Shown in pieces: positions 5,596 through 12,788 of a DNA stretch of 23,028 nt. A program made the translations under genes and the position numbers. The DNA lies in IMG/VR virus record IMGVR_UViG_3300005043_000095, positions 1 through 23,028 of that record; one strand, written 5' to 3'. Position 1 is the first letter of the stretch. Each line of letters starts with the position of its first letter. Source of the stretch: a virus. Below the pieces are notes generated by a model that ran no database searches, was not told where the DNA came from, and saw only the letters and a list, made by a program, of their open reading frames with translations.

Positions 5596-7128
5596 TTATG
5601 CGGCTGAAGAGTCTAACCCTTGCAGACGGCGAGACTCGTAATAATCTTCAGCTAAAGCTGTCATTTTAAATTCAGTTTTAATGCCTGCTATTTTCTCAAC
5701 AGCACTTTTAATTGAATGTAGATCAGTTCTAAAGAACTCTTTTCTCATATTGACGGCATTAACGCGTGAATGTGTAAACTCACGATGTAATGCAGATTCT
5801 AATGCAGGAGCGTCTTCAACGTATATCATGGCATGAACATCAAAACTAAAAGGCACACTAGCATCACCTAGCTCTTTAACTCTATCCATAGGTTCAAGGC
5901 GACGAGTCAAGCCTATTTTGTAAACATCATCACCAAAAGAACCCACATTACTAATAACATACACATGTCCTTTTCTAGTTTGTTCAGCCATGCTTTTAGC
6001 TCTTTCTTCTTTAGCTTCAGCTTCTGCTAATTGTTGCTCTAAATCAGCAATACGCTGCTCGGCAATAATTCGATCATCATCGGATACTTTACTTAGTTCA
6101 GCTTTGGCTTTAGCGAGCATATCTCTATACATTCGCTCTTCTTTTTCCGCTTGAGAAATTGCACGTTCATATTCTTTTATTGCCCGTTGTTCTTCTCTTA
6201 TTTGCTCTTTAATAAGACGTTGCTCGTCTTGTTCTTCTTGCTTTTTAAGCGTGTATTGATACTGAAGTTGGCACTCTTCATACTTAAGTTTTATATAGTT
6301 TACATTAAAACCACAATGAAGCGTTGCCGCTGATTTTTCTATGGTATTAGCTAATTTTTCAATACGCTCCAAAGTCCTTGAGAAGCTACTGGGACTAACC
6401 TTACCAATTAAGGTATCACACTCAATATTGAACGAATTCAACATTAGTTTAACTTGCCCATCAAGGATTTTTTTATTGTATGATTTATCTAATGAAATAA
6501 CGGTTGAATCAAGATAATTGACAGCATCCTTTATTTTAATTAACTCTTTTTGTTTTTCGCGTACTCTTTTTATTTCTTCTGAAAACTTAACTGATGTTTC
6601 ATGTAAATATTCAGGAATATCAAAAAAACCATTTGCTACAAATTCATCTATACGGGAATATAAATCAAGTTGTCCTATAAGGTTTTGAAGTTCACCTCCT
6701 TTATTTTTAGCTTCATCACTTTTAGTACTTATATCAATAGTTATAGAGTTTAATTGCTCTCTATTATCCTTAACTTGAAAGGCTAAACTGTCAGCACTAA
6801 GCTTTAACTCTTGTAGAATAGTTGTTTCAGCATCTACTTTGGATAATTCATCTTTAGCTTCTACTATAGCGCTCTTGATTTTTGACAAACTATTTTCAGA
6901 TGATTTTTGTAGGCTTACTGCTTCATCATCTAATTTTACAAGGCTTTCTTTACTTTCAGTAATAGCCTTCTCGGTTTCAGATAAAATAGTTTCAGACTTA
7001 ATAATAGCTTCTGCTATTGATTTATAGCTTGATAATTGCCCGTTAAATTTTTTCTTGGTAAAAAAATATGTAAAAAAAACTAGCACCACAACAATTAGAG
7101 AAATCGCTAATATAATATTAATATCCAT
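5596..7128 (-). CDS. Membrane-anchored coiled-coil protein with GIY-YIG (T5orf172/MUG113) domain
   Basis: This 510-aa protein has an N-terminal transmembrane helix (residues 5-23) followed by KKK, so the body should be cytoplasmic. Residues about 35-150 and 290-385 are coiled coil. The middle (about 155-285, LDLYSRIDEF...CDTLIGKVSP...) resembles DUF4041. Residues about 387-480 are a GIY-YIG-type nuclease of the T5orf172/MUG113 kind: VYVI (389-392), YKIG (403-406), conserved Arg in RLEPMDRVKEL, and ALESALHREF. DUF4041 plus T5orf172 fusions occur in prophages and bacteria, with no settled function. It is co-oriented with the repressor and just behind a small coiled-coil gene, so it is probably expressed in the lysogen. 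It is visibly more AT-rich than the neighbouring phage genes. A defence or superinfection-exclusion role is inferred. Confidence 0.8.
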   Translation of the reverse strand: MDINIILAISLIVVVLVFFTYFFTKKKFNGQLSSYKSIAEAIIKSETILSETEKAITESKESLVKLDDEAVSLQKSSENSLSKIKSAIVEAKDELSKVDAETTILQELKLSADSLAFQVKDNREQLNSITIDISTKSDEAKNKGGELQNLIGQLDLYSRIDEFVANGFFDIPEYLHETSVKFSEEIKRVREKQKELIKIKDAVNYLDSTVISLDKSYNKKILDGQVKLMLNSFNIECDTLIGKVSPSSFSRTLERIEKLANTIEKSAATLHCGFNVNYIKLKYEECQLQYQYTLKKQEEQDEQRLIKEQIREEQRAIKEYERAISQAEKEERMYRDMLAKAKAELSKVSDDDRIIAEQRIADLEQQLAEAEAKEERAKSMAEQTRKGHVYVISNVGSFGDDVYKIGLTRRLEPMDRVKELGDASVPFSFDVHAMIYVEDAPALESALHREFTHSRVNAVNMRKEFFRTDLHSIKSAVEKIAGIKTEFKMTALAEDYYESRRLQGLDSSAA

Positions 7129-7132
7129 ATAC

Positions 7133-7531
7133 CTACCTTAACTCTGCATCTATAAATTTATTACGAAGAGCATTGCGCTCTTCACATCGTTGACTATAAG
7201 AGTTATTCGCTTGTTCAATAGCCCTTTTAAAGTTATCCTTTTTTGTTGCTACATTGGCTTTCTGTTCTGCAATTTGTTCTTTTTCTTTAGCTACTCGCTC
7301 TTTGTTTTCGGCTTTTATTTTGACTGCCTGCTCTCGCGCTTGAGCTTTATCTTCTGCAATACGATCCCTTTCCTGTTGTCGACGTTGTTTCTCATATGCA
7401 CGTTGATTCCTTGCTTGTTCTCTTTCTTGTAGTTTACGCTGTCGTTCAGCTTCTTTAGCTGCTCTTACAACTGCTTTATCAATAGCTTTAGCAACACCTA
7501 CCACAAATCTTAATCCACCATTCCTTGCCAT
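7133..7531 (-). CDS. Small basic coiled-coil protein partnered with the GIY-YIG protein
   Basis: This 132-aa protein is almost wholly one charged helix: after a short N-terminal amphipathic stretch (residues 7-25, LRFVVGVAKAIDKAVVRAA) it has long runs of Arg/Glu/Gln/Lys up to about residue 115. No enzyme motif is visible. A good ribosome site (AAGGATG) precedes ATG 7531. The stop codon lies only four bases before the ATG of the 510-aa gene, whose own SD (AAGGTAGG) overlaps the end of this gene. The two are therefore one translational unit and probably partners. The N-terminal amphipathic helix could touch the membrane. Function unknown. Confidence 0.7.
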   Translation of the reverse strand: MARNGGLRFVVGVAKAIDKAVVRAAKEAERQRKLQEREQARNQRAYEKQRRQQERDRIAEDKAQAREQAVKIKAENKERVAKEKEQIAEQKANVATKKDNFKRAIEQANNSYSQRCEERNALRNKFIDAELR

Positions 7532-7560
7532 ATGACATCCTTATTTTTTTATTAGTTTTA

Positions 7561-8220
7561 CTAAACAGCTCGCCCTATCCATACGACTTTACCAATAACA
7601 TGCAGCAAATCTGAATTACTGTCATCAATAGTTTCATTTGGGTAAGCAGGGTTGTCTGAAATTATGTCAATTGCGCCCGTTAAGCGCTTTCGTAGGCGTT
7701 TTACAAACAAGTCTTTTTCGATACGTATTATATAAATACCATCAACAAACCTATCCATAGGGTTTTTATCAATAAGCAGCTCATCACCACAAGTAATGCT
7801 TGGCTCCATACTGTCGCCTTTAGCATGAATCATCACTAAATCTTTATTTTGTAAGTGATGTGCGTTTATCCATTCTTTTTTAAATATTAAGCCTTTCTCG
7901 CTTTCTTCGGTGAGTATCTCAGCGCCGTGTCCAGCAGAAGCATGAATATTTAGAACAGGAATATTGAGATATTCTTTTGTTTTATCTGAATGCACAACAC
8001 TTGAGGTAACATTTTTCTTACCTGTGATAATGTAATAAATGTCAAATCCCATAGACTCCATTACATCTAGTTTGTCCGACGGTATTGAGTTGCCAGACTC
8101 CCACCTTATAACGGTTTGCTTAGATACGCCGCTTTTTTCTATTAAAGCTTTTTGAGCAATGCCAAGCCTTTCTCTTTCTTCCTTTAAACGAAAAGTCACT
8201 TTTATTTCACCAAAATACAT
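7561..8220 (-). CDS. c: LexA/CI-type phage repressor (HTH_XRE + S24 peptidase)
   Basis: In this 219-aa protein, residues about 10-55 are an XRE helix-turn-helix (LKEERERLGIAQKALIEKSGVSKQTVIRWESG). A linker holds the likely autocleavage site Ala96-Gly97 (HASAGHG). The C-terminal part (about 110-219) is an S24 domain with catalytic Ser137 in GDSMEPSI and Lys174 in LFVKRLRK. It should hold the early operon off and be inactivated by RecA-stimulated self-cleavage after DNA damage. The classical Mu c repressor is not of this type, so the phage has a lambda-like switch. The gene starts beside an operator palindrome and has no SD: its promoter predicts an mRNA beginning at or next to the ATG. It leads the lysogenic operon with the two genes behind it. 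Confidence 0.9.
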   Translation of the reverse strand: MYFGEIKVTFRLKEERERLGIAQKALIEKSGVSKQTVIRWESGNSIPSDKLDVMESMGFDIYYIITGKKNVTSSVVHSDKTKEYLNIPVLNIHASAGHGAEILTEESEKGLIFKKEWINAHHLQNKDLVMIHAKGDSMEPSITCGDELLIDKNPMDRFVDGIYIIRIEKDLFVKRLRKRLTGAIDIISDNPAYPNETIDDSNSDLLHVIGKVVWIGRAV

Positions 8221-8224
8221 TGAC

Positions 8225-8244
8225 AGGTAATATATTTGTTACCT
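8225..8244. promoter_or_regulatory. Repressor operator palindrome
   Basis: AGGTAA (8225-8230) and TTACCT (8239-8244) form a perfect 6-bp dyad with an 8-bp spacer, five bases from the repressor ATG. It covers the -10 of the repressor promoter, so binding by the repressor or Ner would control that promoter. A related GGTAA/TTACC dyad lies at 9416-9441. Confidence 0.65.
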
Positions 8245-8257
8245 ATACTACTTCCAA
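8229..8257 (-). promoter_or_regulatory. Repressor promoter, probably giving a leaderless mRNA
   Basis: Reading the minus strand, TTGGAA (8257-8252) is followed by a 17-base spacer and TATATT (8234-8229). Transcription would start about 6-8 bases on, right at the ATG at 8220, and there is no Shine-Dalgarno. This resembles lambda cI transcription from PRM. Confidence 0.5.
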
Positions 8258-8326
8258 CTTAAACAAACCAACCCTTCACGCTGCTTTGTTTCACTTACTT
8301 AACACTAACCTAAACGAGTATATATT

Positions 8327-8629
8327 ATGAAACACTTACACTCCACACCTAAAGGCCTAACTCGCGCGCAAATCAAAGAGAAACTGCACGCCAAAGGCTT
8401 TACCTTTCAAATGTTAGCCATCGAACTTGGGTGTCACGCCAATGTACTTACTGCTGTTGCGTCCCGTAAAGGGGTGTCACACAGAGCTGCCAGCGCCATT
8501 AGCCTTGCATTAGGCAAAACCCTCACCGAGGTATTCCCTGACGTTGATTCGTACAAAAAAAGCCCACTACCTAAAAATGGCGACAAAGCACAAAAACAAG
8601 CTGAATTACGCACCCTATTAGCCAGCTAA
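8327..8629 (+). CDS. ner: Ner/Nlp-like early DNA-binding regulator
   Basis: This 100-aa protein has the Ner-type fold: RAQIKEKLHAKGFTFQMLAIELGCHANVLTAVASRKGVSHRAASAISLALGKTLTEVFPD (residues about 14-72), which includes the GxTxxxLA and EVFP.. hallmarks of the Mu Ner/SfsB (Nlp) family. Ner shuts down the repressor and early promoters after induction. It is the first gene rightward of the c/ner control region, as in Mu. The C-terminal 28 residues are Lys/Gln-rich. No strong SD precedes the ATG (ACGAG about 9 bases away). Confidence 0.85.
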   Translation: MKHLHSTPKGLTRAQIKEKLHAKGFTFQMLAIELGCHANVLTAVASRKGVSHRAASAISLALGKTLTEVFPDVDSYKKSPLPKNGDKAQKQAELRTLLAS

Positions 8630-8640
8630 GGAGCACCACC

Positions 8641-9345
8641 ATGACTAGCCCAAAACACGATCCAAAGCGCACCATTGAACAAATTATTTCTGATGAAACC
8701 AGCGCCCCTGTCAACAAAACCTATGATGAACGCTATGCAGAGCACGAGGCGCGTAAAGCCGCGGACACAATGACCCGTGCAAAGTGGGATCAACTAAAGT
8801 TAAGAAACAAAAAAGCGGTTAATGAATTACGCCTTGAGAAGTCTGCTCTAAACGTTGCTCAGGTGAAGCGAATAAAGGTTGATATGGCCATTCACTTAAT
8901 CCGTAACACGTTGCACCAAATTGGCTTAACGAAAGACGCGCGATATAACACCCTAATAAATCATCCGACAGCGCCTTACTTGTATTCAGCTCATCGAGAT
9001 CGGTTATTTGAGGTTTTCCCAATTCCACTAGAAAAGCATAACCGTGATAAGCGTCGCGAACAGCCAGCATTAGCTCAAGTAATAAAAGCGGTGCTACCTG
9101 ATTTCGCCCTCGCTTTCGAAACGCATCCGGACCTTGACGAAATATGGTTGCTTGCTGCTCGTGAGTTAGCTCTGAACCCTTTGCCACTTTTATCCCCCCT
9201 CCCTGATAAGCCAGTAACAGTTCGTCGCGAGCATCAGGCAAATAACACTGCTCAAGCGTGTTCATCCAATACTGAATTACCGAATAAAGCTCTTCATAAA
9301 AAAAGTCGTTTTGCTCGGTGGTTAGTAAAGCTGGGTTGGTCATAA
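8641..9345 (+). CDS. Early hypothetical protein downstream of ner
   Basis: ATG 8641 follows an excellent SD (AGGAG) 12 bases after ner, so translation here is very likely. The first 75 residues or so are charged and helical (RTIEQIISDETS..., DERYAEHEARKAAD, RAKWDQLKLRNKKAVNELRLEKSAL) and look like a genuine protein. From about residue 60 on the frame is overlapped almost entirely by a long open frame on the other strand, and there the product becomes rich in His, Pro and Arg (for example HPTAPYLYSAHRD), less typical of the region. The frame may therefore be real only in its N-terminal part, or both strands may code. No family recognised. Confidence 0.6.
   Translation: MTSPKHDPKRTIEQIISDETSAPVNKTYDERYAEHEARKAADTMTRAKWDQLKLRNKKAVNELRLEKSALNVAQVKRIKVDMAIHLIRNTLHQIGLTKDARYNTLINHPTAPYLYSAHRDRLFEVFPIPLEKHNRDKRREQPALAQVIKAVLPDFALAFETHPDLDEIWLLAARELALNPLPLLSPLPDKPVTVRREHQANNTAQACSSNTELPNKALHKKSRFARWLVKLGWS
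8819..9343 (-). CDS. Candidate antisense gene overlapping the early operon
   Basis: ATG 9343 (with GAGA about 8 bases upstream; a TTG lies at 9355) opens a 174-aa minus-strand frame that lies entirely inside the plus-strand gene 8641-9345. The product reads like a soluble helical protein: EQNDFFYEELYSVIQYW, DARDELLLAYQGGG, FRKRGRNQVAPLLLLELM, DLDELNTSKALSDDLLGCYIARLS. In this register a minus stop appears wherever a plus codon of the form NTT, NCT or NTC is followed by A; I counted about 38 such codons in the overlap, none followed by A. So one frame is open by unusual luck, or both are selected. No family recognised. Confidence 0.4.
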   Translation of the reverse strand: MTNPALLTTEQNDFFYEELYSVIQYWMNTLEQCYLPDARDELLLAYQGGGIKVAKGSELTHEQQATIFRQGPDAFRKRGRNQVAPLLLLELMLAVRDAYHGYAFLVELGKPQITDLDELNTSKALSDDLLGCYIARLSLSQFGATCYGLSEWPYQPLFASPEQRLEQTSQGVIH

Positions 9346-9353
9346 TTTTTCTC

Positions 9354-9441
9354 AATTGTTAAGTAAAAAGCTAAAAAGTTGAAACAAGCTTAACAAAGAA
9401 AAACTAACAATTAACCGGTAAAAATTAATTATTTTTTACCG
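9354..9441. promoter_or_regulatory. Intergenic cluster of inverted repeats (operator candidate)
   Basis: Within the 127-base gap between 9345 and 9473 lie TTGTTAAG (9356-9363) with CTTAACAA (9389-9396), AATTGTTA (9354-9361) with TAACAATT (9405-9412), and CGGTAAAAA (9416-9424) with TTTTTACCG (9433-9441). The last has the same GGTAA/TTACC arms as the operator by the repressor gene. It may control the operon from 9473 on, or both directions if the antisense gene is real. Confidence 0.45.
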
Positions 9442-9472
9442 TTGAACTAAACAAAAATAAAGAGTAGCCCTT

Positions 9473-9916
9473 ATGCAATCTGACTTTTTTGAAAGCTTAC
9501 AGCATGATCCGTTAGAGGCTGAAAACGCACCGCACTTAGATTTATCGCTTGATGTTATTCAGGTCATTAATCAGTGCATTCGTAATAGCGTGTTGTCACG
9601 CGAACAAATTATTGATCGCATGAACTTATGCTTGCGTGACAGTGACAAAACAGTGACTAAAATAGCGTTTAACAAGTGGTTAAGCCCTAGCCAAGCCAAT
9701 GCTATACCGTTTTGGGTGATTAGTGCCTTCTGTTGGGCTGCGCAAACCGATGCGCCATACCGCACGGTATTACAACCCATTGGCCGCAAAGTAATAGATA
9801 TGCGTGGCGACACCATGCGACAAATGACTGAAATGAATTTAAATATTGCCGCCCAACAACGTGAAGCAAAACAGCTACAAAAAACCATGCAGCAAATGAT
9901 TTCAGGCACTAAATAA
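9473..9916 (+). CDS. Early phage protein, probable DNA-binding regulator
   Basis: This 147-aa protein is not assignable to a named family by eye. Residues about 22-85 are helical, with a possible helix-turn-helix (LSREQIIDRMNLCLRDSDKTVTKIAFNKWLSPSQANAIPFWVISAFCWA), and the C-terminal 45 residues form a coiled coil (MRQMTEMNLNIAAQQREAKQLQKTMQQM) that could drive dimerisation. It is the first gene after an intergenic region full of dyads and lies before the transposase genes, so control of early transcription is a fair guess. The SD is weak (AGAG). Spacing to the next gene is about 20 bases. Confidence 0.6.
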   Translation: MQSDFFESLQHDPLEAENAPHLDLSLDVIQVINQCIRNSVLSREQIIDRMNLCLRDSDKTVTKIAFNKWLSPSQANAIPFWVISAFCWAAQTDAPYRTVLQPIGRKVIDMRGDTMRQMTEMNLNIAAQQREAKQLQKTMQQMISGTK

Positions 9917-9935
9917 TGATTAAAGGCGATTGTTA

Positions 9936-10124
9936 ATGGATATTTTAAATGTACAAGTGGCGCTAGACAACCTTGCTGAAGTGCTTACCAGCTTATTAGC
10001 GCACACGCCTGATGATATTCGTGAGTTTTTCGCAACCGAAGGCGAACGCATCGCCCAAGAGATTGAAAACGAAGAAGAGCGAAAAATGAGACAAAGCATA
10101 GGCTCGTGGGGGGAGGGTAAATAA
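9936..10124 (+). CDS. Small acidic early protein
   Basis: ATG 9936 opens a 62-aa frame; I prefer it to the TTG at 9930 because AAAGG lies at a suitable distance. The protein is helical and strongly acidic (MDILNVQVALDNLAEVLTSL, then DDIREFFATEGERIAQEIENEEERK) with a Gly/Lys tail. No family recognised. Its stop overlaps the next start (TAATG), so it is translationally coupled to the 310-aa protein. Confidence 0.6.
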   Translation: MDILNVQVALDNLAEVLTSLLAHTPDDIREFFATEGERIAQEIENEEERKMRQSIGSWGEGK

Positions 10125-11056
10125 TGAGTAAAGCATTACCTGATACCACTAGCCACCCAATAACCGCCAAAATACTTGAGCAGGTTAAAGCCATTGATAT
10201 TAGCTTGCCAGAATCGGTTGACGATAAATGGCGCGAGATAGAACAAAAAGAAATAACCCTGGCGGTGCATATTGCTGAATTGGGTTATCGCTACATGGAT
10301 TTACGTGAAGCGGTGGGTCATGGTGAATTTATAAAATCCCTTGAACAGCGCGGTATAGAAAGACGCAAGGTTAACAGATATATAAATATTGCTAAATTTT
10401 TCATGGAGGCACCCGAAGCAAATGGGATCGCGCTGTCCCATTTGAAACCAACACAAATTAGCATACTGACCAAGTTACCTGAAGAACAAAAACAAGCACT
10501 TACCCCTGAAAAAATAGAAGAATATGCACCTATGTCTACCCGTGCATTAGAGGCAGAAGTCAAACAACTACGCTTAGCCTTCGACGAACAAGACAACTTG
10601 GCCAACGAGAACCACCGCTTAAAAGCGCAATTAAAAGCGTCGCAACGTGATTATGCCAATAAAGTCACTGAGCTTAATCATGAGCAACTAATAAAAACAC
10701 CTGAAAAGCTTTTTGGCCTTCATGTTGAAGTGGCGAACACTCGCCAACGGGCAATGGTAACAGGCGAGTTATTGGCCACAGTAACGGCTGAAATTAACCA
10801 TTTAGTACAACACTGCACTAATTCGGGTTTAGCCCCAGAGCTAAGCCGAGATTGCGCCCTAGCAATTAACACCTCAGTGAGTGGGCAAATAATGCAACTA
10901 GCTAATAGCTTAACTGCCTTGCACGCAAGCTTTGACAAAACAGTATTAACCACACCCGACAATTTACCTGTGTATAGCGCCATTGAAGTAAACGAGGCAT
11001 TAAGCAATGCCGACTCTGCCAAAGGTGATTTTCTTGCCACTATAGGAGCGTTATAA
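10124..11056 (+). CDS. DUF3102-like early protein
   Basis: This 310-aa protein has an N-terminal part (about residues 40-140) resembling DUF3102-type phage proteins: a helical HIAELGYRYMDLREAVGHGEF, then a HTH-like RKVNRYINIAKFFMEAPE and the LSHLKPTQISILTKLPEEQ stretch. Such proteins share this pattern with ParB-like and phage regulatory HTH proteins. Residues 145-190 are coiled coil (EAEVKQLRLAFDEQDNLANENHRLKAQLKAS). The remainder is helical without motif. It lies directly upstream of the transposase, two bases apart, so it is part of the transposition operon; a DNA-binding accessory role is inferred. Confidence 0.65.
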   Translation: MSKALPDTTSHPITAKILEQVKAIDISLPESVDDKWREIEQKEITLAVHIAELGYRYMDLREAVGHGEFIKSLEQRGIERRKVNRYINIAKFFMEAPEANGIALSHLKPTQISILTKLPEEQKQALTPEKIEEYAPMSTRALEAEVKQLRLAFDEQDNLANENHRLKAQLKASQRDYANKVTELNHEQLIKTPEKLFGLHVEVANTRQRAMVTGELLATVTAEINHLVQHCTNSGLAPELSRDCALAINTSVSGQIMQLANSLTALHASFDKTVLTTPDNLPVYSAIEVNEALSNADSAKGDFLATIGAL

Positions 11057-11057
11057 C

Positions 11058-12752
11058 ATGATGCACACCGCCATTATTGAATATAAAAAACTTGACCTAA
11101 CCACGCCGCAAGTAGCCCGATGGGATCAAGCAACGCAAAAGCAACAAAATATTGCTAAGGCACGCAAACTTATTATCACTGACTTTTCTCAGTTGTTAGC
11201 GAGTTACTCATTTAGTAAAGCGCATAAACAGTTTAAAGGCCTTTTTAACACCAGTAGTTTGTCAGCACCCACTTTACAGGCCATCGGGTTATTAAAAGGT
11301 AAAGTAGCCAGTGCTAACACCCTTAAAACATGGTCGGATGATTATGAAGTTAATGGTCTTGCAGGCTTGTTACCTAGTCATAAAGGTAGCACCCGAGTGG
11401 TGCGTGGCTGGGAGCATAAAGCCTTAGAGCTTTACCATGTACCACAAAAACCTAGTTTAAAAAATGTGGCTTTGCAACTGCGAGAAGATTACGCATTTGA
11501 AGACGCTACCAACCATAATGTTTGGTACTTTTTCGGCTTGTTACCCGCTGAATTAGGTGATAAGTCTCGTTGGCGTATAGGTAGTAAATTATACCGAGAC
11601 GGACAACGCCAATATAACCTTCGTCACACCGAAAACATGCAAGTAGGTGAAATTTTTCAAGGTGACGGCCATACCTTAGATGTTTACTTAAAACACCCTA
11701 ATAATGGGGATTTATGGCGCGCTGAATTAACCGTATTTCAAGATTGGAAAAGCCGCTACATTGTGGGTTGGTATTTGGCTAATGCTGAAAGCTCTATTAC
11801 TACAATGGCCGCATTAAGCCATGCCATGGGTACTTACAACCATGTACCGGGCTTACTTTATGTTGATAATGGTTGTGGCTTTAAAAGCAAGCTAATGAAT
11901 GATGACATGGCAGGGTTTTATAAGAACTTTGGTATAGACGTTATTTTTGCCATACCAGGTAATGCCAAAGCCAAAGGTAATGTTGAGCGCTTCTTTCGCG
12001 TAATGGAAGAAGACTTGAATAAACGCTTCGACACGTATTGCGGCAAAGACATGAGTAACGATATTGCGCGCCATTTTAGCAGTAAAAATATTCCTAAATT
12101 CAAAAAGCTCGGCATTCATTTACCTACACAAGAAGAGTGGTGTGAAGCATTTGAAAGCTGGTTAATTAAGTACCATAACCGCCCAAATCCTGAATATAAA
12201 AACACAACCCCTGCAGCTATGTGGGCACAGCTAAATAATACACCGGTGCACGACATGAACTTACTGGTAAAACCGCGTGCTCGTGTAAATGTACGCCGTA
12301 GCTCTATTGTTCATCAAGGCAGAACATATCGCGCAGATTTATTGCATCAATTAAACGGCAAAGCGTTAGCGGCAGAGTACGACATGCACAATGATGAAAG
12401 CATGCGCATTTTTGATACCGACGGTACCTATTTGGTTACGGTTGACCTTGCCCATAAAAGTGCATCTATACCGACTAGCAGACTTGTTGAACAGCGTGAA
12501 AAATCGCGACTTGCGTCGAATAAGCGCTTAGAGAACAAACTGGCAGCAAACAACAGTCGTTATTTACCTGCTAAACCTGCGCACGAGCATCAATTAGACG
12601 AGCTTGAATTATTAACACCGGCAAAACAAAACAATTTACCTGAGCAAAGTGAGCCAGAAATAGACCTTAATAAAATAATACAAAGCGGCTTGTTTAATCA
12701 AAAGCCTGACGATGAAGACGAGCCCGAATTAGATTTACTTAATAACATTTAA
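11058..12752 (+). CDS. A: Mu-like DDE transposase A
   Basis: This 564-aa protein has a rve-type RNase-H core with the DDE triad: Asp203 in FQGDGH, Asp270 in YVDNG and Glu310 in GNVERFF. The first two are 67 residues apart, as in MuA (D269, D336). N-terminal helix-turn-helix regions (about 40-110 and 125-165) should bind phage ends. The C-terminal 60 residues are acidic (ending DDEDEPELDLLNNI), a likely contact for B. It performs strand transfer of phage DNA into target DNA. At 564 aa it is about 100 shorter than MuA and seems to lack the N-terminal enhancer-binding domain. SD TAGGAG precedes ATG 11058. Confidence 0.93.
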   Translation: MMHTAIIEYKKLDLTTPQVARWDQATQKQQNIAKARKLIITDFSQLLASYSFSKAHKQFKGLFNTSSLSAPTLQAIGLLKGKVASANTLKTWSDDYEVNGLAGLLPSHKGSTRVVRGWEHKALELYHVPQKPSLKNVALQLREDYAFEDATNHNVWYFFGLLPAELGDKSRWRIGSKLYRDGQRQYNLRHTENMQVGEIFQGDGHTLDVYLKHPNNGDLWRAELTVFQDWKSRYIVGWYLANAESSITTMAALSHAMGTYNHVPGLLYVDNGCGFKSKLMNDDMAGFYKNFGIDVIFAIPGNAKAKGNVERFFRVMEEDLNKRFDTYCGKDMSNDIARHFSSKNIPKFKKLGIHLPTQEEWCEAFESWLIKYHNRPNPEYKNTTPAAMWAQLNNTPVHDMNLLVKPRARVNVRRSSIVHQGRTYRADLLHQLNGKALAAEYDMHNDESMRIFDTDGTYLVTVDLAHKSASIPTSRLVEQREKSRLASNKRLENKLAANNSRYLPAKPAHEHQLDELELLTPAKQNNLPEQSEPEIDLNKIIQSGLFNQKPDDEDEPELDLLNNI

Positions 12753-12788
12753 CTCAAATAACTCAATTTAAAAGAGAAGGAATATCCC

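Noticed and set aside
9571-9909. 112-aa minus frame opposite the 147-aa early gene
   Set aside because: Cys/Ile/Ser-rich product without SD and with composition typical of an antisense shadow, in contrast to the frame at 8819-9343.
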